Shown here: in pieces, positions 34,457-43,858 of the stretch
Numbering within the stretch: the stretch's first letter is position 1
Layout: every line of letters begins with the position of its first letter
Origin: Streptomyces sioyaensis
GTDB lineage: Bacteria; Actinomycetota; Actinomycetes; Streptomycetales; Streptomycetaceae
Assembly: GCF_004122735.1 (NCBI RefSeq)
Contig: NZ_SDIF01000022.1
Coordinates: 1-64,000 of the forward strand
Length of the DNA: 64,000 nucleotides
Reading direction: 5' to 3'
The notes under the pieces: model-generated
What the model was told of the DNA's origin: nothing
Databases searched by the model: none
What the model saw: the letters and a program-made list of their open reading frames with translations, nothing else
Made by a program: the position numbers and the translations under genes

Positions 34457-34519
34457 ATTCGCGCTACGGGCGCACCCACCTCCGCGCGAATTCCTCGGAC
34501 CGCCTGTCTGGAGGCGTTG

Positions 34520-36019
34520 GTGACCATGAATCCCACCGAACCCGCCGAGTCCGGCACCACTCTTCCCACCGCCGACTCTCTCCCCACCGCCGACCCGAGA
34601 CTCCACAACGCGGACCTGGCCCCTGCGCAAGGCCGAAGATGGAAGGTCTTCGACCTGTTCGCCATGTGGATGTCCGACGTGCACAACCTCGGCAACTACA
34701 CTTTCGCCGCCGGCCTGTTGGTCCTGGGCATGAGCGCGTGGCAGATATTCTCCTCGCTGCTGGCCGGCTTCGTGATCATCTACATCGGCATGAACCTCAT
34801 GGGACGCGTCGGTCAGCGCACCGGCGTGCCCTTTCCCGTGGTGGCGCGCATCAGCTTCGGCGTCTGGGGCGCCAATATTCCCGCACTGATCCGTGCCGTG
34901 ATCGCCATCATGTGGTACGGCATTCAGACCTACCTGGCCTCGGTGGCCGTCAATGTCCTCATCCTGACCGCCGATCCTGCCCTGAGGTCCTGGACGACGC
35001 GCAGCTTCCTCGGGCTGAACGAGCTCGGCTGGATCTCCTTCCTCGTCCTGTGGGTCCTCCAGGCGCTGATCATCAGCCGGGGAATGGAGGCCGTCCGTAA
35101 GTTCCAGGACTTCTGCGGACCGGCCATCTGGCTCGTGATGATCGTGCTGGCCGTGTGGATCATGATCAAGGCCGACTGGCACATCTCGCTGACCAGCAGT
35201 CTCCGGCACATCTCAACCGGCGAGCAGGTCCGGATGTGGTTCGGTGGCGTCGGCCTGATCCTGGCCACCTACGGCACGCTGATGCTCAACTTCTGCGACT
35301 TCGCTCGCTTTGCCCCTGACGAGCGGACGGTGCGGCGCGGCAATTTCTGGGGCCTGCCGATCAACTCCTCGGCCTTCGCCCTGCTGTCGGTGATCGTCAC
35401 GGCAGGCAGCGTGGAGGTCTTCGGTACGGCCATCACCGATCCGGCCGAGTTGATCGCCAAGGTCGGGAATCCCTTCATCCTGGTCATCGGCGCGGTGACC
35501 TTCGCGGTCGCCACCATGGGTGTCAATATCGTGGCCAATTTCGTTTCGCCCGCCTACGACCTGGCCAACGTCTGCCCGCGGCGGATCTCCTTCAAGACCG
35601 GCGGCATGATCAGCACGGTGGCCGCGCTCGTCGTCCTGCCGTGGAATCTGTTCTCCAACCCGGTCGTGATCAACTACTTCCTCGGCGGCCTGGGTGCCTT
35701 CCTCGGCCCCCTGTACGGCGTGATGATGGTGGACTACTACCTGATCAAGCGCGGGCAGGTCGACGTGGCCCAACTCTTCGTCGCGGACGAGTCGTCGCCG
35801 TACTATTACCGCAAGGGCTTCAACCGCAAGGCGCTGATCGCCTTCATCCCCACCGCCGTTCTCAGCGCGGTGATCGCACTGGTTCCGGTCTTCTCGCCGA
35901 TAGCGGCGTACTCCTGGTTCATCGGTACGGCCGGTGCCGCTCTGCTGTACAGGCTGGTGGCCGGCCGTCAGCCCGTGATGACTGTCCCGGCCCCGGTGGT
36001 GGAGAGCAGCCATGCCTGA
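34520..36019 (+). CDS. NCS1-family permease (copy 2)
   Basis: 499 residues, same family as copies at 29385 and 37910. Motifs: [83 protein letters not shown] 34520 sits five bases after GGAGG, the same arrangement as copy 3; ATG 34526 and TTG 34517 are alternatives. It overlaps the racemase-like gene by 8 bases, which links uptake with processing of the same substrate. Confidence 0.88.
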   Translation: MTMNPTEPAESGTTLPTADSLPTADPRLHNADLAPAQGRRWKVFDLFAMWMSDVHNLGNYTFAAGLLVLGMSAWQIFSSLLAGFVIIYIGMNLMGRVGQRTGVPFPVVARISFGVWGANIPALIRAVIAIMWYGIQTYLASVAVNVLILTADPALRSWTTRSFLGLNELGWISFLVLWVLQALIISRGMEAVRKFQDFCGPAIWLVMIVLAVWIMIKADWHISLTSSLRHISTGEQVRMWFGGVGLILATYGTLMLNFCDFARFAPDERTVRRGNFWGLPINSSAFALLSVIVTAGSVEVFGTAITDPAELIAKVGNPFILVIGAVTFAVATMGVNIVANFVSPAYDLANVCPRRISFKTGGMISTVAALVVLPWNLFSNPVVINYFLGGLGAFLGPLYGVMMVDYYLIKRGQVDVAQLFVADESSPYYYRKGFNRKALIAFIPTAVLSAVIALVPVFSPIAAYSWFIGTAGAALLYRLVAGRQPVMTVPAPVVESSHA

Positions 36020-36785
36020 CGCGATGCGCATCTTGGTCACCAACTGCAATACCACAGTCGCGATGACCGAGGAGAGCTGCGCCCGCGCGCGGGCGGCGGC
36101 CGGCCCGGGCACCGAGATCGTCGGTCTTACCCCGAGGTGGGGGCCGGAGTCGGCCGAGGGGTGGGTCGACAGCTTCCTGTCCGCCGCCGCCGTGCTCGAC
36201 CTGCTGCGCGACCTCGACGAACCGTTCGATGCGGTGGTCATGGCGGGCTTCGGTGAACACGGCCGGGAAGGTGCCCGGGAACTGCTCGGCGTTCCGGTGG
36301 TCGACATCACCGAGGCCGCCGCCCACCTCGCTTGCCTGCTCGGGCGGCGCTACGGCGTGGTCACCACCCTGGAGCGCTCTTGCGGCCAGATCGAGGACAG
36401 CCTGCTCACCGCCGGTGTCGCCCAGCACTGTGCGGCCGTCGTCGCCACCGGCCTGGGCGTCCTGGAACTCGCCGATGAGCCAAGAGTGTTGGCCGCCGTC
36501 ACCGCCGCCGGTGCCCGCGCCCGTCAGGCCGGCGCAGAGGTACTGGTCCTGGGCTGCGCCGGCATGACCCGGCTGATGCAGACCGCCGCGGCCGAGTTGG
36601 GCATGCCCGTCGTCGACGGTGTCGCCGCGGCCGTCAAACTCGCCGAATCGCTCGTCGGTCTGGGCCTGACCACCAGCCGCGTCGGCTCATACGCCACACC
36701 TCTGTCCAAGCGGCGCAGCTGGTCGCCGCCTCCCGATGAGCCGGCCGCCGGCCCCCGGGCCGGTGAGGGACGACGTCCACGCTGA
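36012..36785 (+). CDS. Asp/Glu/hydantoin racemase family protein (copy 1)
   Basis: 257 residues. N-terminal LVTNCNTT and C-terminal VLGCAGMTRL identify the hydantoin/allantoin racemase family. The C-terminal catalytic cysteine is C182. The position of the first catalytic cysteine (CF in racemases) is G79 in MAGFGEHGREG, so the usual two-base mechanism is not possible. A single C-terminal Cys with Gly at the other site is also seen in arylmalonate decarboxylase. Coupled to NCS1 copy 2. It may be a divergent racemase or a lyase/decarboxylase on a ureide-like acid. Confidence 0.82.
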   Translation: MPDAMRILVTNCNTTVAMTEESCARARAAAGPGTEIVGLTPRWGPESAEGWVDSFLSAAAVLDLLRDLDEPFDAVVMAGFGEHGREGARELLGVPVVDITEAAAHLACLLGRRYGVVTTLERSCGQIEDSLLTAGVAQHCAAVVATGLGVLELADEPRVLAAVTAAGARARQAGAEVLVLGCAGMTRLMQTAAAELGMPVVDGVAAAVKLAESLVGLGLTTSRVGSYATPLSKRRSWSPPPDEPAAGPRAGEGRRPR

Positions 36786-36986
36786 CGCCTCGGCCAACCG
36801 CCAAGCAAAGCTGCACCTTTGACGGCAGCTCAGCGACAGGTGGGTCCCCGGCGACCAGGGCCCATGGGGCGGTGGCGAAGAGAGGCCGAGGCCCGGCGTT
36901 CCGGGGATGCCGTGGCGCCCGTGTGCCCCCGCTGCTGCTCCTGGGCAGGGCGCTCGAACGTCTCGCGTTCCCCCTGGTCATCGCTC

Positions 36987-37015
36987 TTGACCGAGGTCTT
37001 GGGTAAAGCTACGGT
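36987..37015 (+). promoter_or_regulatory. HrdB-type promoter of the second racemase-permease-allantoinase unit
   Basis: TTGACC (36987-36992), 17-base spacer, TACGGT (37010-37015). Transcription would begin near 37022, directly before the palindrome at 37032-37052. The rest of the gap 36786-37080 holds only a weak AGCTGC/GCAGCT hairpin (36809-36830) after the first racemase gene. Confidence 0.6.
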
Positions 37016-37031
37016 CAGCGCAACGGAATTT

Positions 37032-37052
37032 GGTTTCCGCTTTGTGGAAACC
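37032..37052. promoter_or_regulatory. operator candidate, 21-bp palindrome
   Basis: GGTTTCC (37032-37038) and GGAAACC (37046-37052) flank GCTTTGT. Inner bases TTCCGC-N3-GTGGAA match the site at 30945-30959. It lies just downstream of a good promoter and 28 bases before the start codon, a roadblock position for a repressor. Confidence 0.65.
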
Positions 37053-37080
37053 TCTAAATCTCCCCCCTGCGGAGTTCTTC

Positions 37081-37821
37081 GTGCGCATCCTCGTCATGAA
37101 TCCGAACACCACGGCTTCGATGACCGCCTCGATCCGGGCGATCGCCGAAGCGAGTGCATCCCCCGGTACCGAGATCCTTGCGACCGAGCCCCTCTGGGGG
37201 CCCGAGTCGATCGAGGGGCACTTCGAGGGCTACCTCAGCGCCGCCGCCGTCCTGGACCGGCTCACCACCATCGACGTCCCCTTCGACGCCCTCGTCATGG
37301 CGGGGTTCGGCGAACCCGGCCGCGAGGGTGCGCAGGAAGTCCTCGACGGACCTGTCCTGGACATCGCGGAGTGCGCGGCGCAGATGGCGATGCTGCTCGG
37401 GCACTCCTACGGCGTGGTCACGACCCTCGACCGGGCCGTCCCCCAGATCGAGGACCGACTGCGTACCGCCGGACTCCTTCAGCGTTGTGCGTCGGTGCGC
37501 GCCACCGGCCTCGGAGTACTGGAGCTGGAGGAGGACCCGGAGGTCACCGTCAAGGCGGTCATCGCGACCGCCCGGCGGTTGATCGAGGAGGACCGGGCCG
37601 AGGTGATCTGCCTCGGCTGCGGAGGGATGGCCGGCCTGCAGGAGAAGGTGTCCGCCGCTCTCGGCGTCCCGGTCGTGGACGGCGTCGCTGCTGCCGTGAA
37701 ATTCGCCGAGGCGTGCCACGAACTGGGGCTCTCCACTTCCAAGGTCCGAAGCTTCGCCGGCCCCCGGCCCAAGACGATCGGCTCCTGGCCGCTCTCGACA
37801 CACCTACGTGACGCCCGCTGA
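37081..37821 (+). CDS. Asp/Glu/hydantoin racemase family protein (copy 2)
   Basis: 246 residues from GTG 37081 with GGAG six bases upstream. Paralogue of the gene at 36012, with the same motifs: LVMNPNTT, MAGFGEPGREG, GLGVLELEEDPEV, ICLGCGGMAG. C180 is kept, while the first catalytic Cys position is Gly75. Downstream come permease copy 3 and allantoinase in the same direction, so its substrate is probably allantoin or a related hydantoin. Whether it racemises without the first cysteine is doubtful. Confidence 0.82.
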   Translation: MRILVMNPNTTASMTASIRAIAEASASPGTEILATEPLWGPESIEGHFEGYLSAAAVLDRLTTIDVPFDALVMAGFGEPGREGAQEVLDGPVLDIAECAAQMAMLLGHSYGVVTTLDRAVPQIEDRLRTAGLLQRCASVRATGLGVLELEEDPEVTVKAVIATARRLIEEDRAEVICLGCGGMAGLQEKVSAALGVPVVDGVAAAVKFAEACHELGLSTSKVRSFAGPRPKTIGSWPLSTHLRDAR

Positions 37822-37909
37822 GGCCCGGGTTACGCCCGCGCCTCGCACACGCACCACCCGCACGTCACCGTTCCCCGGAAATACTCCACCCCGTTCGATG
37901 GAGGACAGC

Positions 37910-39418
37910 GTGTCAGCACCGAACAACCCGGATCCCCGCCTCTACAACGAAGACCTCGGCCCGGCGCGTGAGCGCAAGTGGGGTACGTACAGCATCTTCG
38001 CGCTGTGGATGTCCGACACCCACGCGATCAGCAACTACGCCTTCGCGTCAAGCCTCTTCGTCATCGGCCTGCCCCCCTGGGAGGTCTTCGTCGCACTGCT
38101 CGTCGGCATCACGATCGTGTACGGGTTCATGAACCGGATGGGCCACGCCGGTCACCGCACCGGCGTACCCTTTCCGGTGCTTGCGCGGGCGAGCTGGGGC
38201 GTCTTCGGAGCGAACATACCCGCACTGATCCGCGCGATCATGGCAGTCGCCTGGTACGGCATCCAGACCTGGCTCGCCTCGGAGGCATTGGTGCTCCTGG
38301 GCATCCAGATCGCGCCGGGTCTCGCGCAGTACGACCACAACTCCATCCTCGGCCTGTCCACCCTCGGTTGGATCGCCTTCTTGGTGATGTGGGGCCTGCA
38401 GGCGCTGCTGCTGACCCGCGGCATGGAGTTCATCCGCAGGATTCAGGACTTCGCCACCGGCCCAGTGGTCTGGCTCGTCATGGTCGCGCTCGCCATCTGG
38501 CTGCTGGTGAAGGCCGACGGGGACATCTCACTGACCAAGAGCCTGACCGGCCTCGGTGGAGGCGAGCAGTTCCACCAGAGTGTGATCGCGGTGAGCCTGA
38601 CCGTGGCCACCTTCCTGACGCTCGTCCTCAATTACGCCGACTTCGCCCGCTTCACGCCCGACCACCGTTCCTACCGACGAGGGAACCTCCTCGGACTGCC
38701 GGTGAACTTCACCGCCTTCGCGGTTGTCTCCGTCCTGATGACGGCAGGCACCATCGCCGTCTTCGGCGACGCGATCTCCGACCCGGTCGAGGTGATCCAC
38801 CGGATCGACAACCCGTGGGTGACGGTGATCGGCGCGCTCTCCTTCATGATCGCCACCGTGGGCATCAATGTCGTCGCCAACTTCGTCTCACCGGCCTACG
38901 ACTTCGCCAACTTGGTACCGAAGTACCTGAACTTCAAGCGCGGCGGCATGATCACAGCAGTGCTGGCGATCGTGGTGATGCCGTGGAAGCTCTACTCCAG
39001 CCCGGTGGTGATCCAGTACTTCCTCGGTGCGCTGGGCGCGTTCCTCGGTCCGCTGGTCGCCATCCTCCTCGTCGACTACTACCTGATCCGCCGCGGCAGG
39101 ATCGACGTCGATGCGCTGTTCCGCGCCGACCGGGCTGGTGCGTACTACTACCGCAAGGGGTTCAATCCGAACGGCATCATCGCGTTCGTGCCGGCAGCGG
39201 TCATCTGCGCGGTGCTGGCGCTCGACAAGGACTTCCAGGACGTCGCACCGTTCTCCTGGGTCTTCGGCCTGGTGATCGGTGGGGCGCTGTACTACTGGCG
39301 GTCCGCGGCCTCCCGGGTTGTCGGGAAGCTCGACCACACCATGATCGCCTCCGAGCTGGCACCGTCCGGCCCTGACACGGCACAAGTCCGTGAAGAGGTT
39401 CCCTCCACGGAGCACTGA
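37910..39418 (+). CDS. NCS1-family permease (copy 3)
   Basis: 502 residues, about 12 helices. Motifs: [96 protein letters not shown] 37910 follows GGAGG by five bases. Between a racemase-like gene and allantoinase, so allantoin is the best guess for the cargo, with hydantoin as alternative. Confidence 0.88.
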   Translation: MSAPNNPDPRLYNEDLGPARERKWGTYSIFALWMSDTHAISNYAFASSLFVIGLPPWEVFVALLVGITIVYGFMNRMGHAGHRTGVPFPVLARASWGVFGANIPALIRAIMAVAWYGIQTWLASEALVLLGIQIAPGLAQYDHNSILGLSTLGWIAFLVMWGLQALLLTRGMEFIRRIQDFATGPVVWLVMVALAIWLLVKADGDISLTKSLTGLGGGEQFHQSVIAVSLTVATFLTLVLNYADFARFTPDHRSYRRGNLLGLPVNFTAFAVVSVLMTAGTIAVFGDAISDPVEVIHRIDNPWVTVIGALSFMIATVGINVVANFVSPAYDFANLVPKYLNFKRGGMITAVLAIVVMPWKLYSSPVVIQYFLGALGAFLGPLVAILLVDYYLIRRGRIDVDALFRADRAGAYYYRKGFNPNGIIAFVPAAVICAVLALDKDFQDVAPFSWVFGLVIGGALYYWRSAASRVVGKLDHTMIASELAPSGPDTAQVREEVPSTEH

Positions 39419-39524
39419 ACTCCGCTCACCACCGGACACCCCGAAGGCAGCGCCTCCGGGCCCGTCGGCCGAGCACGTGCACCGTCGCGTGCCCGGCCGT
39501 GAGACAGAAAGGGCGGAAGCCCGC

Positions 39525-40865
39525 ATGCCAGACCTTGATGTGGTATTCCGAGCCCCGCGGGTGGTGACCGCAGCCGGCGAGGTTGCGCGCTGCATCGGCG
39601 TGGCCGAGGGGCGGATCGTGGCCATCGAGCCGCTCGATGCGGACTTGCCGGCGGAGCGGGTCATCGCGCTCGGCGAGGACGTGGTCCTTCTGCCCGGCCT
39701 CGTGGACACCCATGTTCACGTGAACGAGCCGGGCCGCACCGAGTGGGAGGGGTTCGCCAGCGCGACGCGCGCGGCCGCCGCCGGTGGGATCACCACTCTC
39801 ATCGACATGCCGCTCAACAGCGTTCCCCCCACGACCAACACCAGCGCCCTGAAGGTCAAACGCAAGGCCGCGGAAGGGCAGTCGTGGGTCGACGTCGGTT
39901 TCTGGGGCGGTGCGCTGCCCGACAACCTCGCCGACCTGCGGGCCCTTCACGACGCAGGAGTGTTCGGGTTCAAGTGCTTCCTGTTGCACTCGGGCGTCGA
40001 CGAGTTCCCGCATCTGGAGCCGGAGCAGCTTGAGCGCGCCCTGCGGGAGACCGCATCCTTCGGCGCGCTGATGATCGTGCACGCCGAGGACGCGCACGCG
40101 ATCGATCGAGCGGCCACACCCCATGGAGAGAGCTACCAGGACTTCCTCCGTTCCCGGCCGCGCGGCGCGGAGAACCTCGCCATCGCGCAGGTCATCGAGT
40201 CGGCACGATGGACCGGGGCCCGGGTGCACATCCTGCACCTGTCGAGTTCCGATGCTCTGCCCATGATCGCTTCGGCCCGGCGCGATGGCGTACAGCTCAC
40301 GGTCGAGACGTGTCCGCACTACCTGTCCTTCACCGCGGAGGAGATTCCCGACGGTGCGACACAGTTCAAATGCTGCCCGCCGATCCGGGAGGCGGCCAAC
40401 CGCGAGCTGCTGTGGCAAGGCCTGGGCGCCGGCGTCATCGACATGGTCGTTTCCGACCATTCGCCGTGCATCGAGGAACTCAAGCGATTCGACATCGGTG
40501 ACTTCGGGGTCGCATGGGGCGGGATCGCCTCCCTGCAACTGGGCCTGCCCGCCGTCTGGACCGAAGCCCGCAAGCGCGGCTACGCCCTGACCGACGTCGT
40601 GCGGTGGATGGCGGAGAGCCCCGCCCAACAGGCCGGATTGCTTCATAAGGGCCGCATCGCGCTCGGGGGCGCCGCCGACTTCTGCGTCTTCGCCCCGGAC
40701 GAGGCAGCCGTCGTGGACGTCGCGAACCTGCAGCACAAGAACCCGGTATCCGCCTACTGCGGCCGAGCGCTCGCCGGCACGGTGCGCAGCACCTGGCTGA
40801 ACGGTGTGCAGATCGACATCGGCGACGAACCGCGCGGACGGCTCCTGAAAAGGGGGATGGCGTGA
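39525..40865 (+). CDS. allB: allantoinase
   Basis: 446 residues, cyclic amidohydrolase that opens allantoin to allantoate. [20 protein letters not shown] (metal ligands H63, H65) is the allantoinase version of the DxHxH motif. K150 in [15 protein letters not shown] is the expected carboxylated bridging lysine. H186 (VHAEDAH) and His in ILHLSS are further ligands, and the catalytic Asp is in VVSDHSPC. Last of the racemase-permease-allantoinase operon. No allantoicase, allantoate amidohydrolase or ureidoglycolate gene is in the window, so the product is handled elsewhere. Confidence 0.9.
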   Translation: MPDLDVVFRAPRVVTAAGEVARCIGVAEGRIVAIEPLDADLPAERVIALGEDVVLLPGLVDTHVHVNEPGRTEWEGFASATRAAAAGGITTLIDMPLNSVPPTTNTSALKVKRKAAEGQSWVDVGFWGGALPDNLADLRALHDAGVFGFKCFLLHSGVDEFPHLEPEQLERALRETASFGALMIVHAEDAHAIDRAATPHGESYQDFLRSRPRGAENLAIAQVIESARWTGARVHILHLSSSDALPMIASARRDGVQLTVETCPHYLSFTAEEIPDGATQFKCCPPIREAANRELLWQGLGAGVIDMVVSDHSPCIEELKRFDIGDFGVAWGGIASLQLGLPAVWTEARKRGYALTDVVRWMAESPAQQAGLLHKGRIALGGAADFCVFAPDEAAVVDVANLQHKNPVSAYCGRALAGTVRSTWLNGVQIDIGDEPRGRLLKRGMA

Positions 40866-40967
40866 CCGATGCGGCCTTGGGCCCGGCTGGGCAGCGTTCT
40901 GGCCGGTCTCGCGTTCGGGGGCACAACAGGCCCCGACCCGATACCGATGTCCTCGGAACTGCGCAGG

Positions 40968-41765
40968 TCACCCTGCGGGCTCGATGACCTCGACCGGAAC
41001 CCCGAGGTCGCGGATGGCCGCGATCTCACTTTCGGAAGTGGCGGAGTCCGTGATGACGGCCTCGTAGGCGCTGATTGCTCCGAACGCGTGGGTAGCGGTC
41101 TTGCCGAATTTGGAATGGTCGGCGAGCAAGAGGGCGCGGTCGGAACAGGCGATCATGGACTCCTTGACGTCCGCGTACTCCCGCAAGGGGTGGAAGAGCC
41201 GCCCTTCGAGAATGGCGGTGGCGGACATCAGGGCGATGTCGGCCTGGATCCGGGACAGGGCGCGGGCCACCTCGGGTCCGGTGCACGAGTTGAACTCACC
41301 GCGGTACTCGCCGCCCAGCAAGGTGACCGTCGTGTCCGGTGCGGTACCCAGGAGTTGGGCGATGCCAACGGAGTTGGTGATCACGGTGAGCTGCGCAATG
41401 CCCGTGAGGGAAGCAGCCAGGGGGTACAGCGTGGTGGAGTCATCCATCACCACCGTGTTGCCGGGCTGGATCCATGCCGCCGCGAACTCGCAGATGGCTT
41501 GCTTGGCCGGGAGGTTCTCGCCCTCGCGGAAGCGGGTGGCGGTCTCCATGGTCAGGGCGGGGAAGGCGGCGGCCCGGCCGCGCTTCTTGCGGAGCAGATG
41601 CCGGCCGGCCAGGTCGTCGAGGTCGCGGTGCATCGTCATCAGACTCACGTGGAAGTGGTCCGCCAGCTCGTCGATACGGGTTTCGCCGTGCTCGACGACG
41701 TAGCGCAGGATGCTCTGGCGTCGCTGTTCGAGGGTGGCGTGCGACGACCGTGCCTTGTTGGGCAC
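40968..41765 (-). CDS. DeoR-family transcriptional regulator (copy 1)
   Basis: 265 residues. N-terminal DeoR helix-turn-helix (about 10-60: RRQSILRYVVEHGETRIDEL then ADHFHVSLMTMHRDLDDL). A sugar-phosphate-binding DeoR domain follows (NTVVMDDSTTLYPLAASL, TVITNSVGIAQLL, LLGGEYRGEFNSCTGP, LLLADHSKFGKTA). GTG 41765 is preceded by GGGAGA. Last gene of the - strand polyol operon, so it probably represses this transporter and dehydrogenase in response to a phosphorylated sugar. Confidence 0.88.
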   Translation of the reverse strand: MPNKARSSHATLEQRRQSILRYVVEHGETRIDELADHFHVSLMTMHRDLDDLAGRHLLRKKRGRAAAFPALTMETATRFREGENLPAKQAICEFAAAWIQPGNTVVMDDSTTLYPLAASLTGIAQLTVITNSVGIAQLLGTAPDTTVTLLGGEYRGEFNSCTGPEVARALSRIQADIALMSATAILEGRLFHPLREYADVKESMIACSDRALLLADHSKFGKTATHAFGAISAYEAVITDSATSESEIAAIRDLGVPVEVIEPAG

Positions 41766-41800
41766 GTATGTCTCCCTTCCCGGCCCTGCCGACAGGGCGG

Positions 41801-42850
41801 TCAGTTCTCCTGCGGACGCACGACGGTCTTGATCGCGGTCCGGTCGAGAGCACCCGCGGTGAGTGCTCGTTCGGTGTCCCCCAGCCGGTGGCGGTGGGTC
41901 ACCAACCGGTCGAGTTCGACCTCGGCGGAGGCAGCCAGTGAGACCGCCGTCGGCCAGGTGTTGGCGTAGCGGAATGTGCCGGTGACCTCGATCTCGAAGT
42001 TTTGCACATGTGCCAACGGGAGCGGGATCGTGTCGCCGCCCATGCCGATCAGGATGACCTGCCCGGCGCGGCCCACCGCACGTATCGCCTCGTCCGCGGC
42101 TGCCGGGGCTCCGGAGCACTCCAGAAGTACGTCGGGCTCGAATCCGGTCCCGGAGATCCGGGTGGTGCGGGCGTCCACGGTGTGTGTGGCGCCCAGTTCG
42201 CGGGCCAGGTCGAGGCGGTGCGGGGCGATGTCGGTGACCATGACCTCGGCGGCGCCGAAGGCGCGGGCGGTCTGCGCGGCAATCAGGCCGATGGGGCCGG
42301 CGCCAGTGACCAGCACCCGCGATCCCGGGGAGATGCGGGCCTTGCGGCAGGCCGATATGCCGACGGACAACGGCTCCAGCAGAGCGGCGGCATCCGCGCT
42401 CAGACTGTCGGGGACGGGGTGGGCGAAGTCCTCGTCCACGGCCACGTATTCGCACAGTGCGCCGTCGACGGGCGGGGTGGCGTAGAAGGAAACGTCGGGG
42501 CAGAGGTTGTAGCGGCCCGTACGGCACTGGGTGCAGCGTGCGCACGGGATGCCCGGTTCGAGGGACACGCGTCGGCCGACGGGGTGAAAGCCGGCGCCCG
42601 GTCCGCGGGCGACGACCGTGCCGCTGGGCTCGTGACCGAGCACCATGGGGGTGCGGACGACGAAGTCTCCGATCCGGCCGTGCTCGTAGTAGTGGACGTC
42701 GGAGCCGCAGATGCCGACCGCTTCGACGCGGACGAGTACCTGGCCGGGTCCCGGAACCGGGACCGGCCGCTCCTCGATGACGAGGTCCTTGGGTGCGCGG
42801 AGCACGGCGGCGCGCATGGTGGCGGGGATGTGCGAGGGCAGAGGATTCAC
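41801..42850 (-). CDS. zinc-dependent sorbitol-dehydrogenase-like alcohol dehydrogenase
   Basis: 349 residues, medium-chain dehydrogenase. Catalytic zinc ligands: Cys in GICGSDVHYYEHG, GHEPSG (His-Glu). The structural zinc lobe is CARCTQCRTGRYNLC. The NAD-binding motif VTGAGPIGLIAAQTA is followed by acidic VTDIAP, favouring NAD. The sequence HYYEHGRIGDFVVRTPMVLG is typical of polyol (sorbitol/xylitol/arabitol) dehydrogenases. It oxidises an imported polyol to a ketose. In operon with the polyol-type ABC transporter and DeoR copy 1. Confidence 0.88.
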   Translation of the reverse strand: MNPLPSHIPATMRAAVLRAPKDLVIEERPVPVPGPGQVLVRVEAVGICGSDVHYYEHGRIGDFVVRTPMVLGHEPSGTVVARGPGAGFHPVGRRVSLEPGIPCARCTQCRTGRYNLCPDVSFYATPPVDGALCEYVAVDEDFAHPVPDSLSADAAALLEPLSVGISACRKARISPGSRVLVTGAGPIGLIAAQTARAFGAAEVMVTDIAPHRLDLARELGATHTVDARTTRISGTGFEPDVLLECSGAPAAADEAIRAVGRAGQVILIGMGGDTIPLPLAHVQNFEIEVTGTFRYANTWPTAVSLAASAEVELDRLVTHRHRLGDTERALTAGALDRTAIKTVVRPQEN

Positions 42851-42946
42851 AGTCGTCCTTCGGGCGCGGTCGGCAGGGACGGTCGGAGCTGGCGGATGTG
42901 GGCGAGGTCTTGCCGGCTGGATGGCCGGCCCGGGGGTTTCGGCCCC

Positions 42947-43858
42947 TTACTTGACGGCGCCCAGGGACAGCCCCTGGACGAGCTTGTCCTGGGCCGCGAA
43001 GCCGGCGGCGAGCACGGGGAGGGAGATCAGGGTGGCTGCGGCGCAGACCTGGGCGAGGAAGAGTCCTTCGCCGGTGACGAAGCCGGTCAGGAAGACGGGC
43101 GAGGTGATCGCCGCCACGCCCGTGAGGACACGGGCGAACAGCATCTCGTTCCAGCTGAAGATGAAACAGATGAGCGCGGTCGCGGCGATGCCCGGGGCCG
43201 CTATCGGCGCCACGATGCGGCGCAGGGTGGTGAGCAGACCTGCGCCGTCGATCTGGGCGGCCTCCAGGATCGAGATCGGCACCTCGGCGAGGAACGACCG
43301 CATCATCCACACGGCGATCGGCAGGTTCATGGACGTGTAGAGGATGACGAGCAGCCAGATGTTGTCCAGCAGGCCCGTGTTCTTGGCGAACAGGTAGATG
43401 GGCAGCAGACCCGCCACCGTCGGCAGCATTTTGGTGGACAGGAAGAAGAACAGCACATCCCGCCACTTGCGTACCGGCTTGATCGCCAGGGCGTAGGCCG
43501 CCGGAACCGCCAGCAGGAGCACCAGAAGGGTGGAGCCGATGCTGGCGGTCGCCGAGTTGATCAGCGCGGGCAGCGGACTTTGGCCGGTGGCGCTGCCGAA
43601 GAATTCCCGGTATCCGGACAGCGTCAGGTGGGCCGCGAGCGACGGGGGATTGGTCGCGGCGTCCGTCTCGGAGTGGAAGGAGGTGAGCACCATCCACGCC
43701 ACCGGGAGGAAGAAGAAGAGCCCGGCGCCCCAGGCGGTCAGCCCCCAGGCTGTGTTCCATCCCTTCCTCCGCCGAGCCGACGGAGGCTGCGGCAGGCGGT
43801 GGCGCGGGTTCCTGGTGGGCGGCGGCGCGCTGGCAACGGTGGGGAGGTGGGTGGTCAT
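42947..43858 (-). CDS. polyol/sugar ABC transporter permease (SmoG-like)
   Basis: 303 residues, six helices. The EAA loop EAAQIDGAGLLTTLRRIVAP is the ATPase contact site. KPVRKWRDVLFFFLSTKMLP and SMNLPIAVWMMRSF are typical of mannitol/sorbitol-type permeases of the CUT1 class. The start overlaps the upstream permease by ATGA. No ATPase gene is in the cluster, so a shared MsiK-like ATPase encoded elsewhere is likely. Confidence 0.88.
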   Translation of the reverse strand: MTTHLPTVASAPPPTRNPRHRLPQPPSARRRKGWNTAWGLTAWGAGLFFFLPVAWMVLTSFHSETDAATNPPSLAAHLTLSGYREFFGSATGQSPLPALINSATASIGSTLLVLLLAVPAAYALAIKPVRKWRDVLFFFLSTKMLPTVAGLLPIYLFAKNTGLLDNIWLLVILYTSMNLPIAVWMMRSFLAEVPISILEAAQIDGAGLLTTLRRIVAPIAAPGIAATALICFIFSWNEMLFARVLTGVAAITSPVFLTGFVTGEGLFLAQVCAAATLISLPVLAAGFAAQDKLVQGLSLGAVK

